In this document: one piece after another, positions 1 through 11,500 of the stretch
How the letters are laid out: every line of letters starts with the position of its first letter
Numbering within the stretch: the stretch's first letter is position 1
NCBI GenBank assembly: GCA_037039925.1
Contig: JAXRKP010000971.1
Coordinates: forward strand, 103,501-167,500
DNA: 64,000 nt
Direction of reading: 5' to 3'
From: Doris montereyensis
Lineage: Eukaryota > Mollusca > Gastropoda > Nudibranchia > Dorididae
Notes under the pieces: generated by a model
What the model was told of the DNA's origin: nothing
Database searches by the model: none
What the model saw: the letters and a program-made list of their open reading frames with translations, nothing else
Position numbers and translations under genes: made by a program

Positions 1-402
1 CCTTGCGTTCATTATACTTTTCTTGTGGCTGACAATTGTGCTGTTCCGCACAGCACGATTCAATCAATACACCTATTGAACGCTAATGCATCTCTTTACA
101 TTTGTGTTCATTAATGGACCCCGGCATGTTCTTGAAACAATTTAACACTGCTGGGTAGATATACAGCAGATTGTTATAACAAAATTCAACCTACTGCACT
201 GGGTACTTCATAATAGCATTGAATGTTTCTGTTGTTCTCGTATACTTATTGTGGAATTATTTGTCAACGGATAACGTTTTTGTTTCTTTTGTTTCTAGTT
301 GTTTTCTTTTTAAGACCAGTTTTAGAGTGTTTACAGTACAATATTTCACTCGCCTTGCTTGTCTTTCGTGTCGATGGTGAAATACTAAGGGTCTACAGTC
401 TT
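1..402. other. Unique AT-rich flank, no gene recognised
   Basis: No tandem periodicity is visible here. The only open frame of note runs 223-438 on the plus strand (71 codons, hydrophobic first half). Its last dozen codons lie inside the 34-bp repeat that begins at 403, it resembles no family I recognise, and its length is unremarkable for AT-rich DNA, so I do not call a gene. No splice-bounded exon, tRNA or transposon end could be supported. Confidence 0.6.
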
Positions 403-844
403 GACATAAGTGAAAGAAATGTTCTAGTACCAGAATGACATAAGTGAAGGAAATGTCCTAGTACCAGAATGACATAAGTGAAGGAAATGTCCTAGTACCA
501 GAATGACATAAGTGAAGGAAATGTCCTAGTACCAGAATGACATAAGTGAAGGAAATGTCCTAGTACCAGAATGACATAAGTGAAGGAAATGTCCTAGTGC
601 CAGAATGACATACGTGAAGAAAATGTCCTAGTACCAGAATGACATAAGTGAAGGAAATGTCCTAGTACCAGAATGACATAAGTGAAGGAAATGTCCTAGT
701 ACCAGAATGACATAAGTGAAGGAAATGTCCTAGTACCAGAATGACATAAGTGAAGGAAATGTCCTAATACCAGAATGACATAAGTGAAGGAAATGTCCTA
801 GTACCAGAATGACATAAGTGAAGGAAATGTCCTAGTCCAAGAAT
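403..844. repeat. 34-bp tandem repeat, exactly 13 copies
   Basis: The unit starts with gacataagtgaagg and ends with tcctagtaccagaat. Successive starts at 403, 437 and onward to 811 are spaced exactly 34 bases, and 442 bases equal 13 whole units with no length variant. Substitutions concentrate in the first copy (aagaaatgttc), a middle copy (gtgccagaatgacatacgtg, about 597-616) and the last copy (agtccaagaat). Degenerate edges around a uniform core are typical of minisatellites that turn over by unequal exchange. No coding role is evident. Confidence 0.97.
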
Positions 845-994
845 GACAGATATGTGCCCATGACAAGCTAGCCACGATACCACTGTGTATCTAGTTGATT
901 TCGTTATTATCAGCTTTTTCGTAGCACTCTTCAATGAAAAAGATAGCAATTTACAATTGTTTTGAACAGTGTGGCTTCCTGTTGGAAGAGTAAA
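845..994. other. Short unique spacer between two repeats
   Basis: This is 150 bases of non-repetitive DNA between the 34-bp array and the GAA tract. No open frame, structural RNA or mobile-element end is recognisable. It gives a possible anchor for amplifying across the GAA tract. Confidence 0.7.
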
Positions 995-1933
995 AAGAAG
1001 AAGAAGAAGAAGAAGAAGAAGAAGAAGAAGAAGAAGAAGAAGAAGAAGAAGAAGAAGAAGAAGAAGAAGAAGAAGAAGAAGAAGAAGAAGAAGAAGAAGA
1101 AGAAGAAGAAGAAGAAGAAGAAGAAGAAGAAGAAGAAAGAAGAAGACGAAGAAGAAGAAGACGAAGAAGAAGAAGAAGAAGAAGAAGAAGAAGAAGAAGA
1201 AGAAGAAGAAGAAGAAGAAGAAGAAGAAGAAGAAGAAGAAGAAGAAGAAGAAGAAGAAGAAGAAGAAGAAGAAGAAGAAGAAGAAGAAGAAGAAGAAGAA
1301 GAAGAAGAAGAAGAAGAAGAAGAAGAAGAAGAAGAAGAAGAAGAAGAAGAAGAAGAAGAAGAAGAAGAAGAAGAAGAAGAAGAAGAAGAAGAAGAAGAAG
1401 AAGAAGAAGAAGAAGAAGAAGAAGAAGAAGAAGAAGAAGAAGAAGAAGAAGAAGAAGAAGAAGAAGAAGAAGAAGAAGAAGAAGAAGAAGAAGAAGAAGA
1501 AGAAGAAGAAGAAGAAGAAGAAGAAGAAGAAGAAGAAGAAGAAGAAGAAGAAGAAGAAGAAGAAGAAGAAGAAGAAGAAGAAGAAGAAGAAGAAGAAGAA
1601 GAAGAAGAAGAAGAAGAAGAAGAAGAAGAAGAAGAAGAAGAAGAAGAAGAAGAAGAAGAAGAAGAAGAAGAAGAAGAAGAAGAAGAAGAAGAAGAAGAAG
1701 AAGAAGAAGAAGAAGAAGAAGAAGAAGAAGAAGAAGAAGAAGAAGAAGAAGAAGAAGAAGAAGAAGAAGAAGAAGAAGAAGAAGAAGAAGAAGAAGAAGA
1801 AGAAGAAGAAGAAGAAGAAGAAGAAGAAGAAGAAGAAGAAGAAGAAGAAGAAGAAGAAGAAGAAGAAGAAGAAGAAGAAGAAGAAGAAGAAGAAGAAGAA
1901 GAAGAAGAAGAAGAAGAAGAAGAAGAAGAAGAA
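995..1933. repeat. Giant (GAA/AAG)n microsatellite, about 313 triplets
   Basis: This is 939 bases of AAG triplets on the plus strand (TTC on the minus). The only interruptions seen are a one-base insertion near 1135 (gaaaga) and two GAC triplets near 1145 and 1160. To the right the tract is uninterrupted for about 770 bases, and to the left for about 135. All frames are open and would encode runs of K, R, E, F, L or S, which are artefacts of the microsatellite. Long GAA/TTC tracts are known to form triplex (H-DNA) and sticky structures and to be unstable, as at human FXN. The true length may differ from the assembled one because reads slip in such tracts. Confidence 0.99.
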
Positions 1934-2154
1934 TGCACATTTATATTGCATACTCATCGCTACAAGGGGTAAGGCTGTAGGTGCATTACATATTTTTAAA
2001 GAAAAATATATATTACATATGTGACACAATATGAATTTCATACATCCAGCTACATGATTGCAGCATAAAACTGTGTGCAATTTATGACAAGAAAATTTAC
2101 AATGCAAACAAAAAAGAGGCGTTTAAAAGTAAAAACCGTCATGAATTCATAATC
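1934..2154. other. Unique AT-rich spacer
   Basis: This is about 220 bases of non-repetitive DNA with no recognisable gene. It separates the GAA tract from the 12-bp minisatellite and contains several ATG and TATAT stretches but no open frame outside the flanking repeats. Confidence 0.65.
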
Positions 2155-2354
2155 CACAAATACACACCCACATACACACCCACATACACACCCACATACA
2201 CACCCACATACATACCCACATACACACCCACATACACACCCACATACACACTCACATACACACCCACATACACACCCACATACACACCCACATACACACC
2301 CACATATACACCCACATATACACACATACACACCCACATACACACCCGCACACA
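2155..2354. repeat. 12-bp CACATACACACC minisatellite
   Basis: About 16 copies of a 12-base unit (cacatacacacc) with scattered substitutions, for example catacccacata near 2210, cacactcacata near 2245, and a tatac cluster near 2304-2330. The plus strand contains no G over long stretches, so purine/pyrimidine and G/C strand asymmetry is extreme. The minus-strand frames read as alternating Val/Cys/Gly or Val/Tyr/Gly because 12 is a multiple of 3. I treat these as repeat translation, not as a cysteine-rich protein. Confidence 0.96.
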
Positions 2355-2908
2355 TTTCTTCAAAGACAGGATGAATACATTCAAAATAGAAGTATGCATT
2401 TCTTCATTCAAGAAAGTAAACTTTTATAAACTAATTAAAAAGATATATCTTGATGTTTTTTTCTCCTAAAAATTGACGTTGACTTTGACTGCCTGCGACT
2501 CTGTGGGAGGGCATTGCACACGCATGGGACATAATATGCGAAAGATCGTGTACCAGCACTGGTTTTTACTGTTCGGAGTACTAGGGTAGAAGTATCGGCA
2601 GAGGATCTTAATGTCCAACCAGGTTTGTAAACATTTCAAAGAAAACTGACTCTCTTAAGAATTGTCGGCTCCCCCCCTCTCCGCCCCCAATTCCATGGCG
2701 ACGAAATAAAATTCTTACCAAACTGCCGGGGTCCATAGAGCTGGGGCGTATGTCGGTTGTTGTGGCGTGAAGCAGAGCAGGAGATAAGACAGCACCCCAT
2801 AAACAGACGCTAGTCAGTCGCGTGTGTTTAGTCCCCAGCTCGTGCTAATACCCATTTACACTGGGGTCGAGTGGGTAAAATAATAGCACGCAGATTCCTT
2901 ATAATAAA
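2355..2908. other. Unique island, no gene recognised
   Basis: This is about 550 bases without tandem periodicity. The left part is AT-rich. From about 2490 onward it becomes richer in G and C, with a pyrimidine tract (ccccccctctccgccccc) near 2671. Around 2837-2874 is a short imperfect inverted arrangement (ccccagctcg and cgagtgggt) that could be the end of a dispersed element, but no terminal repeats, target-site duplication or coding remnant could be established. No open frame of useful length is present. Confidence 0.55.
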
Positions 2909-3805
2909 ACAAAATGATGTCAAGATCCGCAGCCTTGCGATTGATGTATGATACAAAATGATGTCAAGATCCGCAGCCTTGCGATTGATGTATAATACAA
3001 AATGATGTCAAGATCCGCAGCCTTGCGATTGATGTATAATACAAAATGATGTCAAGATCCGCAGCCTTGCGATTGATGTATAATACAAAATAATGTCAAG
3101 ATCCGCAGCCTTGCGATTGATGTATGATACAAAATGATGTCAAGAAGCCTTGCGATTGATGTATGATACAAAATGATGTCAAGATCCGCAGCCTTGCGAT
3201 TGATGTATAATACAAAATGATGTCAAGATCCGCAGCCTTGCGATTGATGTATGATACAAAATGATGTCAAGATCCGCAGCCTTGCGATTGATGTATAATA
3301 CAAAATGATGTCAAGAAGCCTTGCGATTGATGTATAATACAAAATAATGTCAAGATCCGCAGCCTTGCGATTGATGTATAATACAAAATGATGTCAAGAT
3401 CCGCAGCCTTGCGATTGATGTATAATACAAAATGATGTCAAGACGCGCAGCCTTGCGATTGATGTATAATACAAAATAATGTCAAGATCCGCAGCCTTGC
3501 GATTGATGTATAATACAAAATGATGTCAAGATCCGCAGCCTTGCGATTGATGTATAATACAAAATAATGTCAAGACGCGCAGCCTTGCGATTGATGTATA
3601 AAACAAAATAATGTCAAGATCCGCAGCCTTGCGATTGATGTATACAACAAAATGATGTCAAGACGCGCAGCCTTGCGATTGATGTATAATACAAAATGAT
3701 GTCAAGACGCGCAGCCTTGCGATTGATGTATAAAACAAAATGATGTCAAGACGCGCAGCCTTGCGATTGATGTATAATACAAAATGATGTCAAGACGCGC
3801 AGCCT
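2909..3805. repeat. 44-bp tandem repeat with 39-bp deletion variants
   Basis: The unit begins acaaaatgatgtcaag, contains gcagccttgcgattg and ends with a gatgtataat-like segment. The first two starts, 2909 and 2953, are 44 bases apart. About 20 copies are present. Two copies lack 5 bases (caagaagcc instead of caagatccgcagcc) near 3141 and 3312, 171 bases apart, which equals one 39-bp plus three 44-bp units. Left copies carry gatccgc; right copies, from about 3440, increasingly carry gacgcgc, gaining a CpG. No coding potential is seen. Confidence 0.97.
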
Positions 3806-3926
3806 AACCACTGATTTGTTGTGTTTGTGTGTTATTTGCCCTTTCACCATAGACACGTAATAGCAGTTTGTTTCATGTCACAATACAATCTTCTTATGCA
3901 ATAGTATTAGTCACGAATGTACGTTT

Positions 3927-4064
3927 TCTCTCTTTGTGCCTGTCTCTCTGTCTTTGTCTCTGTCTCTGTCTCCGTCTCTCATTGTCTGTCTATCTGTCTA
4001 CATCTTTATATGTTTGTCTGTCTCTGTCTCTCTCTCTCTCTCTCTTTGTCTTTCTGTTTCTTTC
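3927..4064. repeat. Degenerate TCTG/TCTC pyrimidine-rich microsatellite
   Basis: About 138 bases built from tctctg, tctgtc and tctctc with interruptions (tgcc, cattg, acatctttatatg). It is strongly pyrimidine-rich on the plus strand. Short Ser/Leu/Cys/Val-rich frames across it (3868-4146 and 3917-4111) are translations of the microsatellite, not genes. Confidence 0.92.
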
Positions 4065-4715
4065 GTCATGGGGAAACGGAGGACCATGGGCAAAGTGTAG
4101 TGAATCAATGAGTTTAAGTTCAAAGTTCAAGCTTTGTATGATGTAGCGGTGTACTCAAACATTGTCTGGGTTTTCAACAACAGAATTTTGTCTTATTGTT
4201 TGTCTCAAATTTTCTGTCATATATTTCTTATCGTAAATGAAGTTGTTATAAGATCAAATACTTACGGTTTATGGAAGAAATTAACTCCGTCATGTCCGAA
4301 ACAACCTGAGCAAAAATTCGACGTTAATTAAATAGTTTTACTCTGGATGACTTTGAAGGCGATCACAATCCTTTCTCTTCTTGGTTTTTTTTTAATTTTG
4401 TGTTCACTCTTCTAAACTAGCTGTTGTATGCCGGATGGTGAAATTGAAAAGACGGTAAACCCTTCAATAACGAGGGGCGGGGGCAGCCTCTCTCGCTAGC
4501 ATGGTGCCATTACTAAACATCCGTCACCACGCTCTGGCAACATCCTCGAACGCACGACGGGCGAGTCGCGAGAGGAGAATTGCACCCAACCGACCCCGCC
4601 ACGCTTGTCCCGCTGACGGCTTTGCTTTTCTGGTCTTCACGCATTTTTTGCTACAATGGAAGTCTTTTCCAACCACCTCCACGCTGATCTCAGGGTGAAC
4701 TAAGATAAAAGACAT
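4065..4715. other. Unique island with a CpG-dense patch at 4471-4620
   Basis: About 650 bases of non-repetitive DNA just left of the 44-kb array. Most is AT-rich, but 4471-4620 holds 17 CpG dinucleotides in 150 bases at roughly 60% GC, unlike anything else in the window. A 65-codon plus-strand frame (4501-4698, Arg/Ala-rich middle) and an opposing minus-strand frame both cross this patch. Neither resembles a family I recognise, and overlapping open frames on both strands are expected where GC-rich DNA has few stops. The patch could be a fragment of a dispersed element or of an old gene. Confidence 0.5.
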
Positions 4716-5560
4716 GTATAAAGTAGAGAGCAAGAAACAGTGTAGAAATGTAGATAGCAAGAAACAGTGTAGAAAGTAGATAGCAAGAAACAGTGTAGAA
4801 AGTAGATAGTAAGAACCAGTGTAGAAACACTGTAGAAAGTAGATGGCAAGAAACAGTGTAGAAAGTAGATAGCAAGAAACAGTGTAGAAAGAGTGCAGAA
4901 AGTAGATAGCAAGAAACAGTGTAGAAAGAGTGCAGAAAGTAGATAGCAAGAAACAGTGTAGAAAGAGTGCAGAAAGTAGATAGCAAGAAACAGTGTAGAA
5001 AGAGTGTAGAAAGTAGATAGCAAGAACCAGAAACAGTGTAGAAAGTAGATAGCAAGAACCAGTGTAGAAAGTAGATGGTAAGAAACAGTGTAGAAAGTAG
5101 ATAGCAAGAAACAGTGTAGAAAGTAGATAGCAAGAAACAGTGTAGAAAGTAGATAGTAAGAAACAGTGTAGAAAGTAGATAGCAAGGACCAGTGTAGAAA
5201 CAGTGTAGAAAGTAGATAGTAAGAACCAGTGTAGAAAGTAGATAGTAAGAACCAGTGTAGAAAGTAGATAGTAAGAAACAGTGTAGAAAGTAGATAGTAA
5301 GAACCAGTGTAGAAGGTAGATAGCCAGAAACAGTGTAGAAAGTAGATAGCAAGAAACAGTGTAGAAAGTAGATAGTAAGAAACAGTGTAGAAAGTAGATA
5401 GTAAGAAACAGTGTAGATAGTAGATAGTAAGAACCAGTGTAGAAAGTAGATAGTAAGAAACAGTGTAGAACGTAGATAGCAAGAACCAGTGTAGAAACAG
5501 TGTAGAAAGTAGATAGTAAGAACCAGTGTAGAAACAGTGTAGAAAGTAGATAGTAAGAAA
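4716..5560. repeat. Left edge block of the 26-bp array, mixed variants
   Basis: The first unit is degenerate (gtataaagtagagagcaag), as expected at an array edge. This block mixes gatagc and gatagt units, aaccag variants, 37-bp units and irregular shorter insertions (gtagaaagagtgcagaaag, repeated near 4890-4990). It grades into the gatagt-dominated block to the right. Confidence 0.75.
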
Positions 5561-8500
5561 CAGTGTAGAAACAGATGTAGAAAGCAGATCGTAAGAAACA
5601 GTGTAGAAAGTAGATAGTAAGAAACAGTGTAGAAAGTAGATAGCAAGAAACAGTGTAGAAAGTAGATAGTAAGAAACAGTGTAGAAAGTAGATAGCAAGA
5701 AACAGTGAAGAAAAAGATAGTAAGAAACAGTGTAGAAAGTAGATAGCAAGAAACAGTGTAGAAAATAGATAGTAAGAAACAGTGTAGAAAAGTGTAGAAA
5801 ATAGATAGTAAGAAACAGTGTAGAAAGAAAGTAGATAGCAAGAAACAGTGTAGAAAATAGATAGTAAGAAGCAGTGTAGAAAGTAGATAGCAAGAAGCAG
5901 TGTAGAAAATAGATAGTAAGAAGCAGTGTAGAAAGTAGATAGCAAGAAACAGTGTAAAAAATAGATAGTAAGAAACAGTGTAGAAAGAAAGTAGATAGCA
6001 AGAAACAGTGTAGAAAATAGATAGTAAGAAGCAGTGTAGAAAGTAGATAGCAAGAAGCAGTGTAGAAAATAGATAGTAAGAAACAGTGTAGAAAGAAAGA
6101 CAGAGCAAGAAACAGTGTAGAAAGTAGATAGCAAGAAACAGTGTAGAAAATAGATAGTAAGAAGCAGTGTAGAAAGTAGATAGCAAGAAATAGTGTAGAA
6201 AATAGATAGTAAGAAACAGTGTAGAAACAGTGTAGAAGGAAAGTAGATAGCAAGAAACAGTGTAGAAAGTAGATAGCAAGAAACAGTGTAGAAAGTAGAT
6301 AGCAATAAACAGTGTAGAAAGTAGATAGAAAGAAACAGTGTAGAAAGAAAGTAGTTAGCAAGTAACAGTGTACAAAGTAGATAGTAAGAAACAGTGTAGA
6401 AAGTAGATAGTAACAAACAGTGTAGAAAGAAAGTAGATAGTAAGAAACAGTGTAGAAAGTAGATAGTAAGAAACAAGAAAGAAAGTAGATAGCAAGAAAC
6501 AGTGTAGAAAGTAGATAGTAAGAAACAGTGTAGAAAGTAGATAGTAAGAAACAGTGTAGAAAGTAGATAGTAAGAAACAGTGTAGAAAGTAGATTGTAAG
6601 AAACAGTGTAGAGAAAGTAGATAGTAAGAAACAGTGTAGAAAGTAGATAGTAAGAAACAGGGTAGAAAGAAAGTAGATAGTAAGAAAAAGTGTAGAAAGT
6701 AGATAGTAAGCAAACAGTGTAGAAAGTAGATAGTAAGAAACAGTGTAGAAAGTAGATAGTAAGAAGCAGTGTAGAAAGTAGATAGTAAGAAACAGTGTAG
6801 AACGTAGATAGTAAGAAGCAGTGTAGAGAGTAGATAGTAAGAAACAGTGTAGAAAGTAGATAGTCAGAAACAGTGTAGAAAGTAGATAGCAAGAAACAGT
6901 GTAGAAAGTAGATAGTAAGAAACAGTGTAGAAAGTAGATAGTAAGAAACAGTGTAGAAAGTAGATAGTAAGAAACAGTGTAGATATTAGATAGTAAGAAA
7001 CAGTGTAGAAAGTAGATAGTAAGAAACAGTGTAGAAAGTAGATAGTAAAAAGCAGTGTAGAAAGTAGATAGTAAGAAACAGTGTAGAAAGTAGATAGTAA
7101 GAAACAGTGTAGAAAGAAAGTAGATAGTAAGAAACAGTGTAGAAAGAAAGTAGATAGTAAGAAACAGTGTAGAAAGAAAGTAGATAGTAAGAAACAGTGT
7201 AGAAAGTAGATAGTAAGAAACAGTGTAGAAAAAAGTAGATAGTAAGAAACAGTGTAGAAAGAAAGTAGATAGTAAGAAACAGTGTAGAAAGTAGATAGTA
7301 AGAAACAGTGTAGAAAGAAAGTAGATAGTAAGAAACAGTGTAGAAAGTAGATAGTAAGAAACAGTGTAGAAAGAAAGTAGATAGCAAGAAACAGTGTAGA
7401 AAGTAGATAGTAAGAAACAGTGTAGAAAGAAAGTAGATAGTAAGAAACAGTGTAGAAAGAAAATAGATAGTAAGAAACAGTGTAGAAAGAAAGTAGATAG
7501 TAAGAAACAGTGTAGAAAGAAAGTAGATAGTAAGAAACAGTGTAGAAAGAAAGTAGATAGCAAGAAACAGAAAATAGATAGAAAGTAGTGTAGAAAGTAG
7601 ATAGCAAGAAACAGTGTAGAAAATAGATAGTAAGAAACAGTGTAGAAAGAAGGTAGATAGCAAGAAACAGTGTAGAAAGTAGATAGCAAGAAACAGTGTA
7701 GAAAGTAGATAGTAAGAAACAGTGTAGAAAATAGATAGTAAGAAACAGTGTAGAAAATAGATAGTAAGAAGCAGTGTAGAAAGTAGATAGCAAGAAACAG
7801 TGTAGAAAATAGATAGTAAGAAAGAGTAGAAAAGAAAGTAGATAGCAAGAAACAGTAGAAAATAGATAGTAAGAAGCAGTGTAGAAAGTAGATAGCAAGA
7901 AACAGTGTAGAAAATAGATAGTAAGAAACAGTGTAGAAACAGTGTAGAAAATAGATAGTAAGAAACAGTGTAGAAAGAAAGTAGATAGAAACAGTGTAGA
8001 AAGTAGATAGCAAAAAACAGTGTAGAAAATAGATAAAAAACAGTGTAGAAAGTAGATAGTAAGAAACAGTGTAGAAAGTAGATAGTAAGAAACAGTGTAC
8101 AAAGAAAGTAGATAGCAAGAAACAATGTAGAAAGTAGATAGTAAGAAACAGTGTAGAAAGTAGATAGTAAGAAACAGTAGAAAGAAAGTAGATAGTAAGA
8201 AACAGTGTAGAAAGTAGATAGTAAGAAACAGTGTAGAAAGTAGATAGTAAGAAACAGTCTAGAAAGAAAGTAGATAGTAAGAAACTGTGTAGAAAGTAGA
8301 TAGTAAGAAACAGTGTAGAAAGAAAGTAGATAGCAAGAAACAGTGTAGAAAGTAGATAGTAAGAAACAGTGTAGAAAGAAAGTAGATAGTAAGAAACAGT
8401 GTAGAAAAAAATAGATAGTAAGAAACAGTGTAGAAAGAAAGTAGATAGTAAGAAACAGTGTAGAAAGAAAGTAGATAGTAAGAAACAGTGTAGAAAGAAA

Positions 8501-11500
8501 GATAGCAAGAAACAGTGTAGAAAATAGATAGTAAGAAGTAGTGTAGAAAGTAGATAGCAAGAAACAGTGTAGAAAATAGATAGTAAGAAACAGTGTAGAA
8601 AGAAAGTAGATAGCAAGAAACAGTGTAGAAAGTAGATAACAAGAAACAGTGTAGAAAGTAGATAGTAAGAAACAGTGTAGAAAATAGATAGTAAGAAACA
8701 GTGTAGAAAATAGATAGTAAGAAGCAATGTAGAAAGTAGATAGCAAGAAACAGTGTAGAAAATAGATAGTAAGAAACAGTGTAGAAAGAAAGTAGATAGC
8801 AAGAAACAGTGTAGAAAATAGATAGTAAGAAGCAGTGTAGAAAGTAGATAGTAAGAAACAGTGTAGAAAAAGATAGATAAGAAACAGTGTAGAAACAGTG
8901 TAGAAAATAGATAGTAAGAAACAGTGTAGAAAAGTAGATAGCAAGAAACAGTGTAGAAACTAGATAGCAAGAAACAGTGAAGAAAGTAGATAGCAAGAAA
9001 CAGTGTAGAAAGTAGATAGTAAGAAACAGTGTAGAAAGTAGATAGTAAGAAACAGTGTAGAAAGAAAGTAGATAGCAAGAAACAATGTAGAAAGTAGATA
9101 GTAAAACAGTGTAGAAAGTAGATAGTAAAACAGTGTAGAAGAAAGTAGATAGTAAGAAACAGTAGAAAGTAGAAGTAGAAACAGTGTAGAAAGTAGATAG
9201 TAAGAAACAGTGTAAGAAAGAAAAAGTAGATAGCAAGAAACAGTGTAGAAAGTAGATAGCAGAAACAGTGTAGAAACAGTGCAAGAAACAGTGTAGAAAG
9301 TAGATAGTAAGAAACAGTGTAGAAAGTAGATAGTAGAAACAGTGTAGAAACTAGATAGTAAAGAACCAGTGTAGAAAGTAGATAGTAAGAAACAGTGTAG
9401 AAAGTAGATAGTAAGAACCAGTGTAGAAAGTAGATAGCAAGAATCAGTGTAGACAGTAGATAGCAAGAAACAATGTTGAAAGTAGATAGCAAGAAACAGT
9501 AGAAAGTAGATAGTAAGAAACAGTGTAGAAAGTAGATAGCAAGAAACAGTGTAGAAAATAGTAGTAAGAAGCAGTGTAAAAGTAGATAGCAAGAAACAGT
9601 GTAGAAAGTAGATAGTCAGAAACAGTGTAGAAACAGTGTAGAAAATAGATAGTAAGAAACAGTGTAGAAAGAAAGTAGATAGCAAGAAACAGTGTAGAAA
9701 GTAGATACCAAGAAACAGTGTAGAAAATAGATAGTAAGAAACAGTGTAGAAAGTAGATAGCAAGAAACAGTGTAGAAAATAGATAGTAAGAAACAGTGTA
9801 GAAACAGTGTAAAGAAAAGTAGATAGCAAGAAACAGTGTAGAAAGTAGATAGCAAGAAACAGTGTAGAAAGAAAGTAGATAGTAAGAAACAGTGTAGAAA
9901 GTAGATAGTAAGAAACAGTGTAGAAAGTAGATAGTAAGAAACAGTGTAGAAAGAAAGTAAATAGTAAGAAACAGTGTAGAAAGTAGATAGTAAGAAAAAG
10001 TGTAGAAAGTAGATAGTAAGAAACAGTAGAAGAAAGTAGATAGCAAGAAACAGTGTAGAAAGTAGATAGTAAGAAACAGTGTAGATAGTAGATAGTAAGA
10101 AACAGTGTAGAAAGAGATAGTAAGAAAACATAGAAAGTAGAAGAAACAGTGTAGAAAGTAGATAGTAAGAAACAGTGTAGAAAGTAGATAGTAAGAAACA
10201 GTGTAGAAAGTAGATAGTAAGAAACAGTGTAGAAAGTAGATAGTAAGAAACAGTGTAGAAAGTAGATAGTAAGAAACAGTGTAGTAAAGCTGGAAACAGT
10301 TAATAAGAAACAGTGTAGAAAGTAGATAGTAAGAAACAGTGTAGAAAGTAGATAGTAAGAAACAGTGTAGAAAGTAGATAGTAAGAAACAGTGTAGAAAG
10401 TAGATAGTAAGAAAAAGTGTAGAAAGTAGATAGTAAGAAGCAGTGTAGTAAAAGTAGATAGTAAGAAACAGTGTAGAAAGTAGATAGTAAGAAAAAGTGT
10501 AGAAAGTAGATAGCAAGAAACAGTGTAGAAAGTAGATAGTAAGAAACAGTGTAGAAAGCAGATAGTAAGAAACAGTGTAGAAAGTAGATAGTAAGAAACA
10601 GTAGACAGTAGATAGTAAGAAACAGTATAGATAGTAGATAGTAAGAAACAGTGTAGAAAGTAGATAGTAAGAAACAGTGTAGAAAGTAGATAGTAGAAGC
10701 AGTGTAGAAAGTAGCTAGTAAGAAACAATGTAGAAAGTAGATAGTAAGAAACAGTGTAGAAAGAAAGTAGATACTAAGAAACAGTCTAGAAAGTAGATTA
10801 GTAAGAAACAGTGTAGAAAAAAGTAGATAGCAAGAAACAGTCTAGAAATAGATAAGAAACAGTGAAAGAAAGTAGATAGTAAGAAACAGTGTAGAAAGAA
10901 AGTAGATAGTAAGAAACAGTGTAGAAAGAAAGTAGATAAGAAAGAAACAGTGTAGAAAGAAAGTAGATAGTAAGAAACAGTGTAGAAAGTAGATAGTAAG
11001 AAACAGTGTAGAAAGTAGATAGCAAGAACCAGTGTAGAAAGTAGATAGTAAGAAAAAGTGTAGAAAAGTAGATATTAAGAAACAGTTTAGAAAGAAAGTA
11101 GAAACAAGAAACAGTGTAGAAAAAGTAGATAGTATCAAGAAACAGTGTAGAAAGTAGAAGTAAGAAACAGTGTAGAAAGTAGATAGTAAGAAAGAAAGTA
11201 GATAGTAAGAAACAGTGTAGACAGTAGAAAGTAGAAACAGTAAGAAGTAGATAGTAAGAAACAGTGTAGAAAGTAGATAGTAGAAACAGTGTAGAAAGTA
11301 GATAGTAAGAAACAGTGTAGAAAGAAAATAGATAGTAAGAAACAGTGTAGAAAGAAAGTAGATACTAAGAAACAGTGTAAAAAGTAGAAGTAAGAAACAG
11401 TGTGAGAAAGAAAGTAGATGTAAGAAACAGTGTAGAAAGTAGATAGTAAGAAACAGTGTAGAAAGAAAGTAGATAGTAAGAAACAGTGTAGAAAGAAAGT

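Noticed and set aside
223..438. 71-codon plus-strand frame with a hydrophobic N-terminal half
   Set aside because: It is short, without a recognised family, and its end lies inside the 34-bp repeat. Chance open frames of this length are expected in AT-rich DNA.
931..2107. Open frames encoding long runs of Glu, Lys, Arg, Ser, Leu or Phe
   Set aside because: They are the translations of the (GAA)n tract in all frames of both strands. Single-residue runs of this length in every frame have no support as proteins.
2050..2411. Cysteine/valine/glycine-rich minus-strand frames resembling a cysteine-rich secreted peptide
   Set aside because: The pattern is the direct translation of the 12-bp minisatellite, with a four-residue period. 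There is no signal peptide or non-repeat domain.
2671..2688. Minus-strand G-rich stretch as a canonical G-quadruplex
   Set aside because: It provides only about three runs of three or more G within a short distance, which is short of the four required for a canonical motif.
4501..4698. 65-codon plus-strand frame across the CpG-dense patch, and the unique C-terminal tail of the minus-strand frame 4524-6713
   Set aside because: Both strands are open over the same GC-rich patch, neither product matches a family I know, and the minus-strand frame depends on the satellite for its length.
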